A DNA stretch of 50,144 nt from Candidatus Doudnabacteria bacterium RIFCSPHIGHO2_02_FULL_42_25 (GTDB lineage: Bacteria > Patescibacteria > Doudnabacteria > UBA920 > O2-02-FULL-48-8). Positions 15,053-23,017 of this stretch are shown here, piece after piece. The notes under the pieces were generated by a model. It was not told where the DNA came from. It saw only the letters and a list, made by a program, of their open reading frames with translations, and searched no databases. The stretch spans positions 1-50,144 of the forward strand of contig MFEQ01000008.1 in NCBI GenBank assembly GCA_001777665.1. The letters run 5' to 3'. Position 1 is the first letter of the stretch. Every line of letters begins with the position of its first letter. Made by a program: the position numbers and the translations under genes.

Positions 15053-15947
15053 AATCCGTATCAAGTAGGCCTTCGAGAGCCATGCGGATCTTCGGCTCTA
15101 CTTGTACCAACTCGCCGTCCTTTACAGCTGTTGCGATAGAACAAATGTGGGATGTCTCCTCTCGTTTGTTTCTATACATGACTTGATCACCACGATCAAG
15201 CCACGTTTGCGCAAGCTGATCCGGATCCACGAGAGCGCCCGAGTGTAAAGTCGATAGATCTAATACCACGACACCGACCGAAACCTCAGAATTAATCAGA
15301 TCCAGAGAAGGTGGCATTAGACCACGATCCTTACACCCTTGTTTTACTCGCTCCCAGGCTCGCTGTCGATATTCGTATTTGACGCGCGTCGCAGTGTGAT
15401 GGGCATGCACAAATTTCTTGATTTTTTTCTGCAACACGGCAAATTCGTCGCCGTTTCCGATGCGAGCGGCGGCGACACCGTCAGCTCGACGGACATCGTT
15501 GATCAGCTCGATAAGAGTTTGAATCAGGATATCTCCAGCCCAGTGACCGATCTCGTCGTTGGTTCTCTTGAGCTTGTTGATGTCCAGAATCCAAAGTGCG
15601 GCCTTGGCATCGTCACCATCGATTTCCCATTCTTCGAGATCACGACGATCAGTTATGACAGACTGAATGAACTCTGGTAGGATCTCTTTCTTAAAAACAT
15701 TTGGGTTCCACAGTCCCCACTCGTCCTTCTTCTTGAGCTCCTCCTGAATCCGCTCGTAATCGATTACTCTAGCCCGCAACGCCTTAATCTCTCTATCAAG
15801 AGTCCGAAGCCTAGTGTCTACCTCGGATTCATGTACGTCCAGAAGCCTCAGGAATTGCTTCAAAACGACTGGTCCGAGGTTTCCTAACTTACATAGCTCC
15901 CGCAATTCGGCGAGAGCTCTTAGTCCTCGCTGAATCTGCGTAGCCAT
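15051..15947 (-). CDS. GGDEF-domain protein (putative diguanylate cyclase)
   Basis: 298 residues. A helical/coiled-coil N-terminus (about 1-75) is followed by a GGDEF domain: WILDINKLKRTNDEIGHWAGD (metal Asp122, substrate Asn130 and Asp131), the active-site loop ARIGNGDEFAVL (164-169; GNGDEF in place of GGDEF, one residue longer than usual), VSVGVVVLD, and QVMYRNKRE near the end. It would make cyclic di-GMP from two GTP if active. No membrane segment and no other sensor domain. The gene is GC-richer than its neighbours, has a strong AAGGAGG ribosome site 8 nt before ATG 15947 and its own terminator. No c-di-GMP receptor is visible in the window. Confidence 0.85.
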   Translation of the reverse strand: MATQIQRGLRALAELRELCKLGNLGPVVLKQFLRLLDVHESEVDTRLRTLDREIKALRARVIDYERIQEELKKKDEWGLWNPNVFKKEILPEFIQSVITDRRDLEEWEIDGDDAKAALWILDINKLKRTNDEIGHWAGDILIQTLIELINDVRRADGVAAARIGNGDEFAVLQKKIKKFVHAHHTATRVKYEYRQRAWERVKQGCKDRGLMPPSLDLINSEVSVGVVVLDLSTLHSGALVDPDQLAQTWLDRGDQVMYRNKREETSHICSIATAVKDGELVQVEPKIRMALEGLLDTD

Positions 15948-15962
15948 GACCTGTCCTCCTTA

Positions 15963-15991
15963 TTGACTCGAAAATCGGCTCAAGCTATAAT
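15963..15991 (+). promoter_or_regulatory. Promoter of the valS leader
   Basis: TTGACT (15963-15968), 17-nt spacer, TATAAT (15986-15991). Transcription should start near 15998, giving a leader of about 230 nt before valS. A weaker minus-strand promoter for the GGDEF gene overlaps the same spot. Confidence 0.75.
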
Positions 15992-15997
15992 TCAAGC

Positions 15998-16228
15998 AGA
16001 TTTTACAATCAACAATTCATAAAAGTGTAACGAACAAAGCTGTCACTTTGTTTCTCCAGCCCCAGTTTGAAAAACTGGAGCTGGAACACTGCGAGTAGAA
16101 TATAGCAATTAGCCGCTATTAGTAGACCTCGCCGGCGCTAACCGTAAACCTAGTAAATTAAGTATAGTTTAAGCTGGTACCTTTCTCAAATGTGAGAATC
16201 TTAAACACCAAGTAGTGGTGTTATTTTT
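15998..16228 (+). promoter_or_regulatory. T-box-like riboswitch leader of valS
   Basis: The leader has, in order: hairpin AACAAAG/CTTTGTT (16033-16052); a strong hairpin CCAGC-CCAGTTT/AAACTGG-GCTGG (16056-16084); a stem GCGAG/CTCGC (16091-16132) topped by ATAGC/GCTAT, with an internal loop whose 3' side holds GTA (16122-16124), a valine codon; then an antiterminator-like unit: GTTTAAG (16167-16173), bulge with TGGTACC (16175-16181), TTCTCA/TGAGAA with tetraloop AATG, CTTAAAC (16200-16206). Last comes AACACCA/TGGTGTT (16204-16222) plus ATTTTT, which shares AAC with the previous helix. This copies the T-box plan: helix, UGGNACC bulge that pairs with the tRNA ACCA end, helix, and a competing hairpin. 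UGGU fits a tRNA with A73 such as tRNA-Val. The last hairpin may end transcription or hide GGTG, a possible ribosome site. Stem I lacks the long distal arm of classical T-boxes. Confidence 0.7.
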
Positions 16229-18325
16229 ATGACCAAAGAAATTTCTACACATTACGACCAATCGAAAGAATCTGAGATTTACAAACTCTGGGAGTCTTCT
16301 GGTTATTTCAATCCCGATAACCTAGAAGGTGAACCTTTCACTATCATCATGCCGCCATCCAATGCCAACGGTCAAGTTCATGTCGGTCACGCACTCGGAT
16401 TTACTTTGCAAGATACAATTATTCGCTACCAACGTATGCTGGGCAAAAAAACTTTGTGGTTGCCAGGGACCGATCACGCTGGATTTGAGACCCAAGTGGT
16501 GTTTGAAAAAAAACTAGAAAAAGAGGGTCGCTCTCGTTTTCAAATGACACGAGAGGAATTTTATAAAGAGATCTGGGATTTCGTCCAGGAGAATAAAAAA
16601 CAAACTGAAGATGGAATTAAAAGATTAGGGGCTTCTGCTGACTGGTCTCGAAATATGTTTACTCTAGATCCAAGAATTATCAAAATCGTCTACGAAACTT
16701 TTGAACAAATGTACAACGACGGTTTGATTTACCGCGACAATCGTATTTGTAACTGGTGTCCGAAACACCAAACCGGACTCTCTGATCTGGAAACCAAATA
16801 TGAAGAACGAACCGAACCATTCTATTATTTCAAATATGGTCCATTTACCATAGCGACTTCTAGACCAGAAACAAAATTTGGCGATAAATACGTAGTTATG
16901 CATCCAGATGACAAACGCTACCAAGACTACAAAAACGGCCAAAAAATCGAGCTCGAATGGATCAATGGCCCGATCACAGCTACCGTCATCAAAGACAAGG
17001 CGGTAGACCCTGAATTTGGTTCAGGCGTGATGACTATTACCCCAGCCCATGATGCTACCGACTTTGAAATAGCACAGCGTCATAAACTTGATTTTGAACA
17101 AATTATCGATAAACGAGGGAAGCTTTTACCTATCGCTGGCGAGTTTGTTGGTGTGAAAATTCTGGAAGCGAGACCGAAAATAATCGAAAAACTGAAAGCC
17201 AAAGGACTTCTAGAAAAAGTTGATGAAAATTACAAACACAATGTCCAGCTTTGTTATAAGTGCAGTAACCTCATCGAGCCTCAAGTCATACCCCAGTGGT
17301 ATGTCGCGATGACGAAAGAAATCAAAGGCAAAGCTTTGCGCGACAAAATCAAAGACGCCATCGAATCTGGTGAAGTCGTGATTAATCCTGAAAGCAAAGC
17401 TAATTTTTTGAAAACTTGGCTCAATGAAATTCGTGATTGGCCCATCTCCCGACAAACCTGGTGGGGCATCCCGATTCCAGCTTGGTACAAAGGAGATAAA
17501 GTAAAAATTTCAGAAGATTCACCAGGAGAGGGATGGGAAAAAGATCCTGATACTTTTGATACTTGGTTTTCTTCTGGCCAATGGCCATACGCCACACTCA
17601 TGGCATTGGGAGAAAAAGATTTTGAAACTTTCTATCCAACGCGAGTTTTAGAAACTGGCTGGGACATTATCTTTTTCTGGGTCGCACGCATGATTATGTT
17701 TGGTCAATACAAAACTGGTAAACCACCGTTTAGTTATGTCTACCTTCACGGATTGGTCCGGGATAAAGATCGACAAAAAATGAGTAAATCCAAAGGCAAT
17801 GTCATAGATCCATTAGGTGTTATCGATACTTACGGCAATGACGCACTACGTATGGCTTTACTAGTGGGCAATCTTCCGGGCAATGACTTACCACTGTCCG
17901 AACAAAAAGTCAAAGGTTATCGCAACTTTGCCAATAAAATTTGGAACGCCGCCAGGTTTGTCATGCAAAACACGGAAGGATACGACCCTAGTGCAAAACT
18001 CCACAGTGATGATGAAAATATTCTAAATGATCTTAATCAAATAATTATCACTGCGACGAATCAGATGAATAAATATGCTTTAGCTCACGCTGCCGAAGAC
18101 CTCTATCACTACTTCTGGCACACTTTTGCCGATAAAATCATCGAGGAATCAAAAGCAAAATTGGCAAATCCGGAAACTAAAGCTTCGACACAGCGCATGC
18201 TTCGAGAAATCCTGGAAACCAATCTCAAACTTCTCCATCCATTCATGCCATTCGTCACAGAAACCATTTGGCAGATGAATCATAAGGATTTACTCATGGT
18301 TGAATCCTGGCCAAGTAATAAGTAA
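16229..18325 (+). CDS. valS: Valine--tRNA ligase
   Basis: 698 residues, shorter than the usual ~880. Class I synthetase: HIGH motif HVGH (51-54) in PPSNANGQVHVGHALG, the ValRS mark WLPGTDHAGFETQ, an editing (CP1) domain with TSRPETKFGD and GSGVMTITPAHDATDFEIA, the zinc-type region CNWCPKHQTGLSD, and KMSKS near 517-521 (RQKMSKSKGNVIDP). The anticodon-binding helical domain follows, but the C-terminal coiled coil of larger ValRS is missing. ATG 16229 lies directly after the leader hairpin and ATTTTT. Expression is probably controlled by the T-box-like leader in response to uncharged tRNA-Val. Confidence 0.95.
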   Translation: MTKEISTHYDQSKESEIYKLWESSGYFNPDNLEGEPFTIIMPPSNANGQVHVGHALGFTLQDTIIRYQRMLGKKTLWLPGTDHAGFETQVVFEKKLEKEGRSRFQMTREEFYKEIWDFVQENKKQTEDGIKRLGASADWSRNMFTLDPRIIKIVYETFEQMYNDGLIYRDNRICNWCPKHQTGLSDLETKYEERTEPFYYFKYGPFTIATSRPETKFGDKYVVMHPDDKRYQDYKNGQKIELEWINGPITATVIKDKAVDPEFGSGVMTITPAHDATDFEIAQRHKLDFEQIIDKRGKLLPIAGEFVGVKILEARPKIIEKLKAKGLLEKVDENYKHNVQLCYKCSNLIEPQVIPQWYVAMTKEIKGKALRDKIKDAIESGEVVINPESKANFLKTWLNEIRDWPISRQTWWGIPIPAWYKGDKVKISEDSPGEGWEKDPDTFDTWFSSGQWPYATLMALGEKDFETFYPTRVLETGWDIIFFWVARMIMFGQYKTGKPPFSYVYLHGLVRDKDRQKMSKSKGNVIDPLGVIDTYGNDALRMALLVGNLPGNDLPLSEQKVKGYRNFANKIWNAARFVMQNTEGYDPSAKLHSDDENILNDLNQIIITATNQMNKYALAHAAEDLYHYFWHTFADKIIEESKAKLANPETKASTQRMLREILETNLKLLHPFMPFVTETIWQMNHKDLLMVESWPSNK

Positions 18326-18343
18326 GGAGTAAAAAGTAATTAG

Positions 18344-18368
18344 AAAACTGCGGCTATCCCGCAGTTTT
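18344..18368. terminator. Terminator after valS, within a larger inverted repeat
   Basis: AAAACTGCGG/CCGCAGTTTT with loop CTATC. It is nested in an outer inverted repeat (about 18319-18343 against 18388-18408) made of GTAATTAG/CTAATTAC units. It can stop valS from one side and the Gmad2 gene from the other. Confidence 0.8.
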
Positions 18369-18401
18369 AAATTCTTATTACTTATTACTAATTACTCTTT
18401 A

Positions 18402-18866
18402 CTACTTAAAGCGCACGGGAATGGCAAAGGCGGCGTCATTTTCTGGAAGGCCTGATGGGTTATCTCGTTCAATCAGTAATACTCCAAATTCTGCATCACC
18501 TGGATCAAAAACCAGAGTTCCTGCGAATGGCACATAACCCTCTACCATCCAATCACCAATCGCTTGGAATCCTTGTTGAGCTAGCACTTTCCCGTTCTCG
18601 TCTTTTAGTGTTACTGGGATATTGGCTTCAAAAAACCAAGAACCCAAAGCTTTCCCGCTCACTCCCATAGGACTGCTAACCAAAGCGCCAAACAGCGGAT
18701 AGTCTAAGACAACTGGGAGTTGAGCATGTTCCTCTTCTTCAAAGACCTGACCATCAGGATTAATATCAACCGTTTGGGGTTGAGGTTCACTTAATTTCGG
18801 CCAAAGCAGCCAGGCGATAACGACTAGCAAGGCTAGAACTATTATTTGATAAATTCGTTTATTCAT
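18402..18866 (-). CDS. Membrane-anchored Gmad2 immunoglobulin-like protein
   Basis: 154 residues. N-terminal helix (about 6-22, IIVLALLVVIAWLLW), acidic linker, then a Gmad2 domain: SPMGVSGKALGSWFFEANIPVTL, GDWMVEGYVPFAGTLVFDPGDAEFGVLLIERDNPSGLPENDAAFAIPVRF. The domain is an Ig-like fold first noted in spore-germination proteins and is common on Patescibacteria surfaces; the molecular role is not established. A TATACT box ends 6 nt before ATG 18866, so the mRNA is predicted to be leaderless. Confidence 0.9.
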   Translation of the reverse strand: MNKRIYQIIVLALLVVIAWLLWPKLSEPQPQTVDINPDGQVFEEEEHAQLPVVLDYPLFGALVSSPMGVSGKALGSWFFEANIPVTLKDENGKVLAQQGFQAIGDWMVEGYVPFAGTLVFDPGDAEFGVLLIERDNPSGLPENDAAFAIPVRFK

Positions 18867-18872
18867 AGGGAT

Positions 18873-18878
18873 AGTATA
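18873..18878 (-). promoter_or_regulatory. -10 box of Gmad2 gene
   Basis: The minus strand reads TATACT, with 6 nt (ATCCCT) to the ATG at 18866. Same layout as the other predicted leaderless genes. Confidence 0.5.
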
Positions 18879-18889
18879 CGGAATATAAG

Positions 18890-18930
18890 ACCCCGGATCA
18901 AGCCTGCCTGCCGGTAGGCAGGTCCGGGGT
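18890..18930. repeat. Nested palindrome: CCTGCC repeat inside a CCCCGGA repeat
   Basis: ACCCCGGATC...TCCGGGGT encloses a 20-bp CCTGCC/GGCAGG-type palindrome (18903-18922). The outer unit is the same family as 35142-35162 and 43859-43879, so one repeat appears to have entered another. Confidence 0.75.
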
Positions 18931-18950
18931 AGTTTTCATTTTAATGTTTG

Positions 18951-19094
18951 AGCGAGGATTAAATTTTTGGACGCTTTGCGTATTTCCTCAGAAATCGCAA
19001 AGCGAGCCTGCCTGCCGGTAGGCAGGTAAAAATCTACTTCTAAGTACATAACAAACTGCAGATTTTTACGTTCACAAAAATTTCAATCCGAGCG
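18951..19094. repeat. Nested inverted-repeat cluster after rpoC
   Basis: Outer arms GGATTAAATTTTTG and CAAAAATTTCAATCC enclose three further hairpins: CGCTTTGCG...GCAAAGCG (18972-19004), a CCTGCC palindrome (about 19008-19027) and TAAAAATCT/AGATTTTTA (about 19028-19070). It fills the whole gap downstream of the rpoC stop and may serve as its transcription end. Confidence 0.7.
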
Positions 19095-22000
19095 TTATAC
19101 TATTGCGTTATCCGCCAGCTCGGCGGCTTCTTTTTCAGCCAAAGCATCAGCGCGATAGCCCGTCCCAGCAGGAATCAATTTACCGATGATCACGTTTTCT
19201 TTCAAGCCACGGAGATAATCCGTTTTCGCAGTTACAGCAGCTTCAATCAAGACACGGGTGGTTTCTTGGAAGGATGCCGCGGCCAAGAACGATTCAGTGT
19301 TGAGAGAAGATTTCGTGATACCCATGAGTAGCTGTTCGGCTTCAGCAATTCGGCCATTGCCAACTTTTTCATTGGCCAGCTGTAATCGAGATTTATCGAC
19401 TAGATCACCAGCGAGTAAATCTGTATCCCCGGATTCGGCAATCCGAACTTTGCTAAACATCTGGCGGACAATAATTTCAATGTGCTTTTCGTTGACATTC
19501 TGCCCTTGGGAAGAATAAATTTCTTGCACGTCTTTGATGATGTAGTCTTGGCAAGCCTCAATTCCCTTCAAAGCAAAGAGTTGATGTAGGTTAAGGTTAC
19601 CTTCAGTCAATGGTTGGCCTTTGTAAACTAAATCTTTTTCTTTAACCAAGACGCTGAAACCAGCTGGAGCAGAATATTCTTGGAAGTTTTCTGACTCACG
19701 AACTACCGTCAATTTATCGGTGCCTAATTTTACAATTCCTGCGGCAATGGCTTTCACAACTTCGCCTTGATCATTGGTATAGAGTGGGTCACCAGTATTA
19801 ACTTTTTCGCCAGCAGTAAGTTGCAATTTAGCGCCACCGAGCATGTATTCATCCATCGCGACGTCTTTAGCTTCGACGCGAATTACCGTTTCTTTCGGAG
19901 ATGGTTTGATGGAAGATACGAATCCGTCCAATTCAGTAATCACGGCTTGTCCTTTTGGTTCACGAGCTTCCAGTAATTCCTCGACTCGAGGTAAACCTTG
20001 AGTGATGTCGAGTCCAGCCACACCACCAGTATGGAAGGTTCTCATGGTGAGCTGGGTTCCTGGCTCCCCAATGGCTTGAGCCGCGACAATTCCGACAGCT
20101 GCACCTTGTTCCACTGGCTTGTTAAAGCCCAAATCATACCCATAACATTTGGCACAAACGCCGCGAGTCAATTTACAGCGAAGTACTGTGCGAACTTCGA
20201 TGGAATTAGCTGTTGATTTTTCAATTTCCAGGGCTAATCGGTCATCAACTAGGGTTCCTGCTTCTGACACTATTTTCCCATCTGCATCCATGACATCGGA
20301 TGCGAGTACACGACCAAAAATTCTTCGAGAGAGAGGACGACCCAGTGCTTCTGACGAAACGCGGGTGATGATTCTACCTTCCGCAACTCCACAGTCTTCG
20401 GCATTGACGACAATGTCTTGTGCCACGTCAACTAATCGACGGGTCAGGTATCCAGCGTCCGCGGTTCGAAGAGCGGTATCAGTCATACCTTTTCTGGATC
20501 CGTGAGTGGAAATAAAATATTCCAAAATATTTAAGCCTTCTTTGAAAGAATCCCTGGCTGGCAATTCGATAACTTCTCCGGCTGGGTTGGTAACCAAACC
20601 TTTCATCCCAGACATCTGGGCGAGCTGGGAAATCGAACCTCTGGCGCCCGACGTGATCATTTGATAAACAGATCCGTATTCATCCAAAGTGTGAGTCACA
20701 GCTTCGGCCAATCGATCACGAACCTGGGCCCAAATTTCGATAACTCGATTTTTGCGTTCCGTTTCGGTAAGTAGTCCCATACGGTATTGTTCATATGTTT
20801 CCAATACATCTTTGTCAGCATCGATAACTAATCCTTTTTTCATTTCTGGGACGCGCAAATCGCTCATGCCCCAGGACAATCCGGATTTGGTCATGTAGTG
20901 GAAGCCCATGGCTTTAACTTCATCCAACAATTCCGCGGTTGTTTCAATACCGTAATCTCGATACACGATTTGGATAGTTTGCTGAAGTTTCTTTTTATCC
21001 ATGACATCGTTAATAAATCGAACGCCTTCTGGTAAGAGTTGGTTAAACAAAATTCTGCCGACACAGGTTTCAGTCAGTCCACCATTCCCCCAACCATCAG
21101 TCAAACGAATTTTAACTTTGGCTTTGAGTGTCACAACTTCTGATTGATAAGCTAAAATTGCTTCTTGCGGACTGCCAAATGTCATGCCTTCACCTTTTTG
21201 GCCAGGTTGGATGCGGGTCAGCCAATAACAACCAAGCACCATATCCTTGGTCGGCATCATCACCGGTTCACCTGATGCTGGTTTGAGCAAGTTTTTCGCC
21301 GATAACATGATGCGCTTGGCTTCTTCTTGGGCCGCGGCAGTCAATGAAACGTGTACAGCCATCTGATCCCCGTCAAAGTCAGCGTTATAAGCGTCGCAAA
21401 CCATGGGGTGGATCTGGATAGCTTTACCTTCAATCAATACTGGCAAGAAGGCTTGGAAACCCAGTCTGTGCAAGGTTGGAGCACGGTTAAGCAGCACGTA
21501 GTGATCTTTGGTTACTTCTTCTAAAATATCGTAAACGACTGTGGCTCCCTGTTCGATCAATCGATTGGCTGACCTTACATTGTGGGCATATTCACGTTGG
21601 ATTAATTTAGAGATGACAAAAGGCTTGAATAATTCCAAAGCCATTTTCTTCGGCAACCCACATTGGTGCAATTTCAATTTTGGCCCAACGACGATAACAG
21701 AGCGTCCAGAATAGTCGACACGCTTCCCCAGCAAATTTTGTCGGAATCGCCCCTGTTTACCTTTCAACATGTCAGCCAATGATCGGAGTTTGCGTTTCTG
21801 TCCCGTGGAAGCAGTAACTTCTTTGCCATGTCGAATCGAGTTATCAATTAAAGCATCCACAGCTTCTTGCAACATCCGCTTTTCGTTACGGGTGATAACT
21901 TCTGGTGCACCAATTTCTAAAAGTTTTTTTAAGCGATTGTTGCGGTTGATAACTCGGCGATACAAATCGTTCAAATCTGAAGCGGCAAAGCGTCCCCCAT

Positions 22001-22931
22001 CGAGTTGAACCATTGGTCGCAAATCTGGAGGTATTACTGGCAGGTTAGAAATAATCATCCATTCTGGTCGGATGCCAGAGCGGATCATGGACTTCACCAA
22101 TTTCAATCGCTTGATGAGCTTGCGCTTATTGACACCTTCCGCAGTCGCGATTTCTTCTTGTAAATCAGCAAACAATTTTTCCAAATCAATCTCTTCGACG
22201 AGTTGGACAATGGCAGATGCGCCAATCCCTGCTTGGAACACTGGGCCATATTTGAGGGATAAATCCCGATATTCTAATTCTGAAATAATTTGATACTTTT
22301 TGATGGATTTCAGTTCTGATCGGGCCAAATCGCGGATGGATTCCAAATGTTCCGATTCTTTGGTCCACATTTCTTTCACTCTGACAGTTTCAGCTTCGTC
22401 TTTATCCTTATTCTGGTTGATCAAATTTTCGTAACGATTATCAATTTCTTTACCTTTGGCTTTGAATTCGCGTTCAATCTGCTCCATGGTTTGCGCTCTG
22501 GCCTCTTCATCCACTGATGTAATGATGTAGGAAGCAAAGTAAACAACTTTTTCCAATTCTTGGACAGACAAATCCAGGACCAACCCCAGTCTGGATGGGA
22601 CTCCGCGCAAAAACCATATGTGAGCCACTGGTGCGGCAAGTTTAATATGCCCCATCCGTTCACGGCGAACAGAAGCTCTAGTGACCTCGACTCCACATTT
22701 ATCGCAGATAATTCCTTTGTAGCGAATCCGTTTGTATTTACCACAATAACATTCCCAGTCTTTGATTGGCCCAAAAATTTTCTCATCAAACAAACCGTCT
22801 TTTTCTGGACGTTGGGTGCGGTAATTGATGGTTTCTGGCTTGGTCACTTCCCCGTAAGACCAATTCAAAATGTCTGCTGGAGAAGCCAGTTTTAGTCTAA
22901 CCGCTTTAAATTCTTCAGTTTGCTGTACCAT
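19095..22931 (-). CDS. rpoC: DNA-directed RNA polymerase subunit beta'
   Basis: 1278 residues. N-terminal zinc finger CYCGKYKRIRYKGIICDKCG; lid, rudder and clamp regions; the catalytic Mg site NADFDGDQMAVHV near residue 517; the trigger-loop region GEPGTQLTMRTFHTGGVAG; and a second Cys cluster CKLTRGVCAKCYG. Intact and of normal bacterial length without large lineage inserts. Cotranscribed with rpoB, 86 nt downstream of it, with a TTCGTA-type palindrome in the gap. ATG at 22931. Confidence 0.97.
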   Translation of the reverse strand: MVQQTEEFKAVRLKLASPADILNWSYGEVTKPETINYRTQRPEKDGLFDEKIFGPIKDWECYCGKYKRIRYKGIICDKCGVEVTRASVRRERMGHIKLAAPVAHIWFLRGVPSRLGLVLDLSVQELEKVVYFASYIITSVDEEARAQTMEQIEREFKAKGKEIDNRYENLINQNKDKDEAETVRVKEMWTKESEHLESIRDLARSELKSIKKYQIISELEYRDLSLKYGPVFQAGIGASAIVQLVEEIDLEKLFADLQEEIATAEGVNKRKLIKRLKLVKSMIRSGIRPEWMIISNLPVIPPDLRPMVQLDGGRFAASDLNDLYRRVINRNNRLKKLLEIGAPEVITRNEKRMLQEAVDALIDNSIRHGKEVTASTGQKRKLRSLADMLKGKQGRFRQNLLGKRVDYSGRSVIVVGPKLKLHQCGLPKKMALELFKPFVISKLIQREYAHNVRSANRLIEQGATVVYDILEEVTKDHYVLLNRAPTLHRLGFQAFLPVLIEGKAIQIHPMVCDAYNADFDGDQMAVHVSLTAAAQEEAKRIMLSAKNLLKPASGEPVMMPTKDMVLGCYWLTRIQPGQKGEGMTFGSPQEAILAYQSEVVTLKAKVKIRLTDGWGNGGLTETCVGRILFNQLLPEGVRFINDVMDKKKLQQTIQIVYRDYGIETTAELLDEVKAMGFHYMTKSGLSWGMSDLRVPEMKKGLVIDADKDVLETYEQYRMGLLTETERKNRVIEIWAQVRDRLAEAVTHTLDEYGSVYQMITSGARGSISQLAQMSGMKGLVTNPAGEVIELPARDSFKEGLNILEYFISTHGSRKGMTDTALRTADAGYLTRRLVDVAQDIVVNAEDCGVAEGRIITRVSSEALGRPLSRRIFGRVLASDVMDADGKIVSEAGTLVDDRLALEIEKSTANSIEVRTVLRCKLTRGVCAKCYGYDLGFNKPVEQGAAVGIVAAQAIGEPGTQLTMRTFHTGGVAGLDITQGLPRVEELLEAREPKGQAVITELDGFVSSIKPSPKETVIRVEAKDVAMDEYMLGGAKLQLTAGEKVNTGDPLYTNDQGEVVKAIAAGIVKLGTDKLTVVRESENFQEYSAPAGFSVLVKEKDLVYKGQPLTEGNLNLHQLFALKGIEACQDYIIKDVQEIYSSQGQNVNEKHIEIIVRQMFSKVRIAESGDTDLLAGDLVDKSRLQLANEKVGNGRIAEAEQLLMGITKSSLNTESFLAAASFQETTRVLIEAAVTAKTDYLRGLKENVIIGKLIPAGTGYRADALAEKEAAELADNAIV

Positions 22932-22940
22932 ATGTTTACT

Positions 22941-23016
22941 AATTACTAATTTTTACGAATTTACGAATTGGGTTAGCGATTAGTATATTCGCTGCTATTC
23001 GTAATTCGTAAAGTTA
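22941..23016. repeat. TTCGTA-type intergenic palindrome, copy 2 (rpoB-rpoC gap)
   Basis: The left arm has TTTTTACGAATTTACGAATT and the right arm ATTCGTAATTCGTAAAG, with GCG/CGC near the centre. Same family as 3460-3540 and 28735-28814. Confidence 0.7.
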
Positions 23017-23017
23017 G

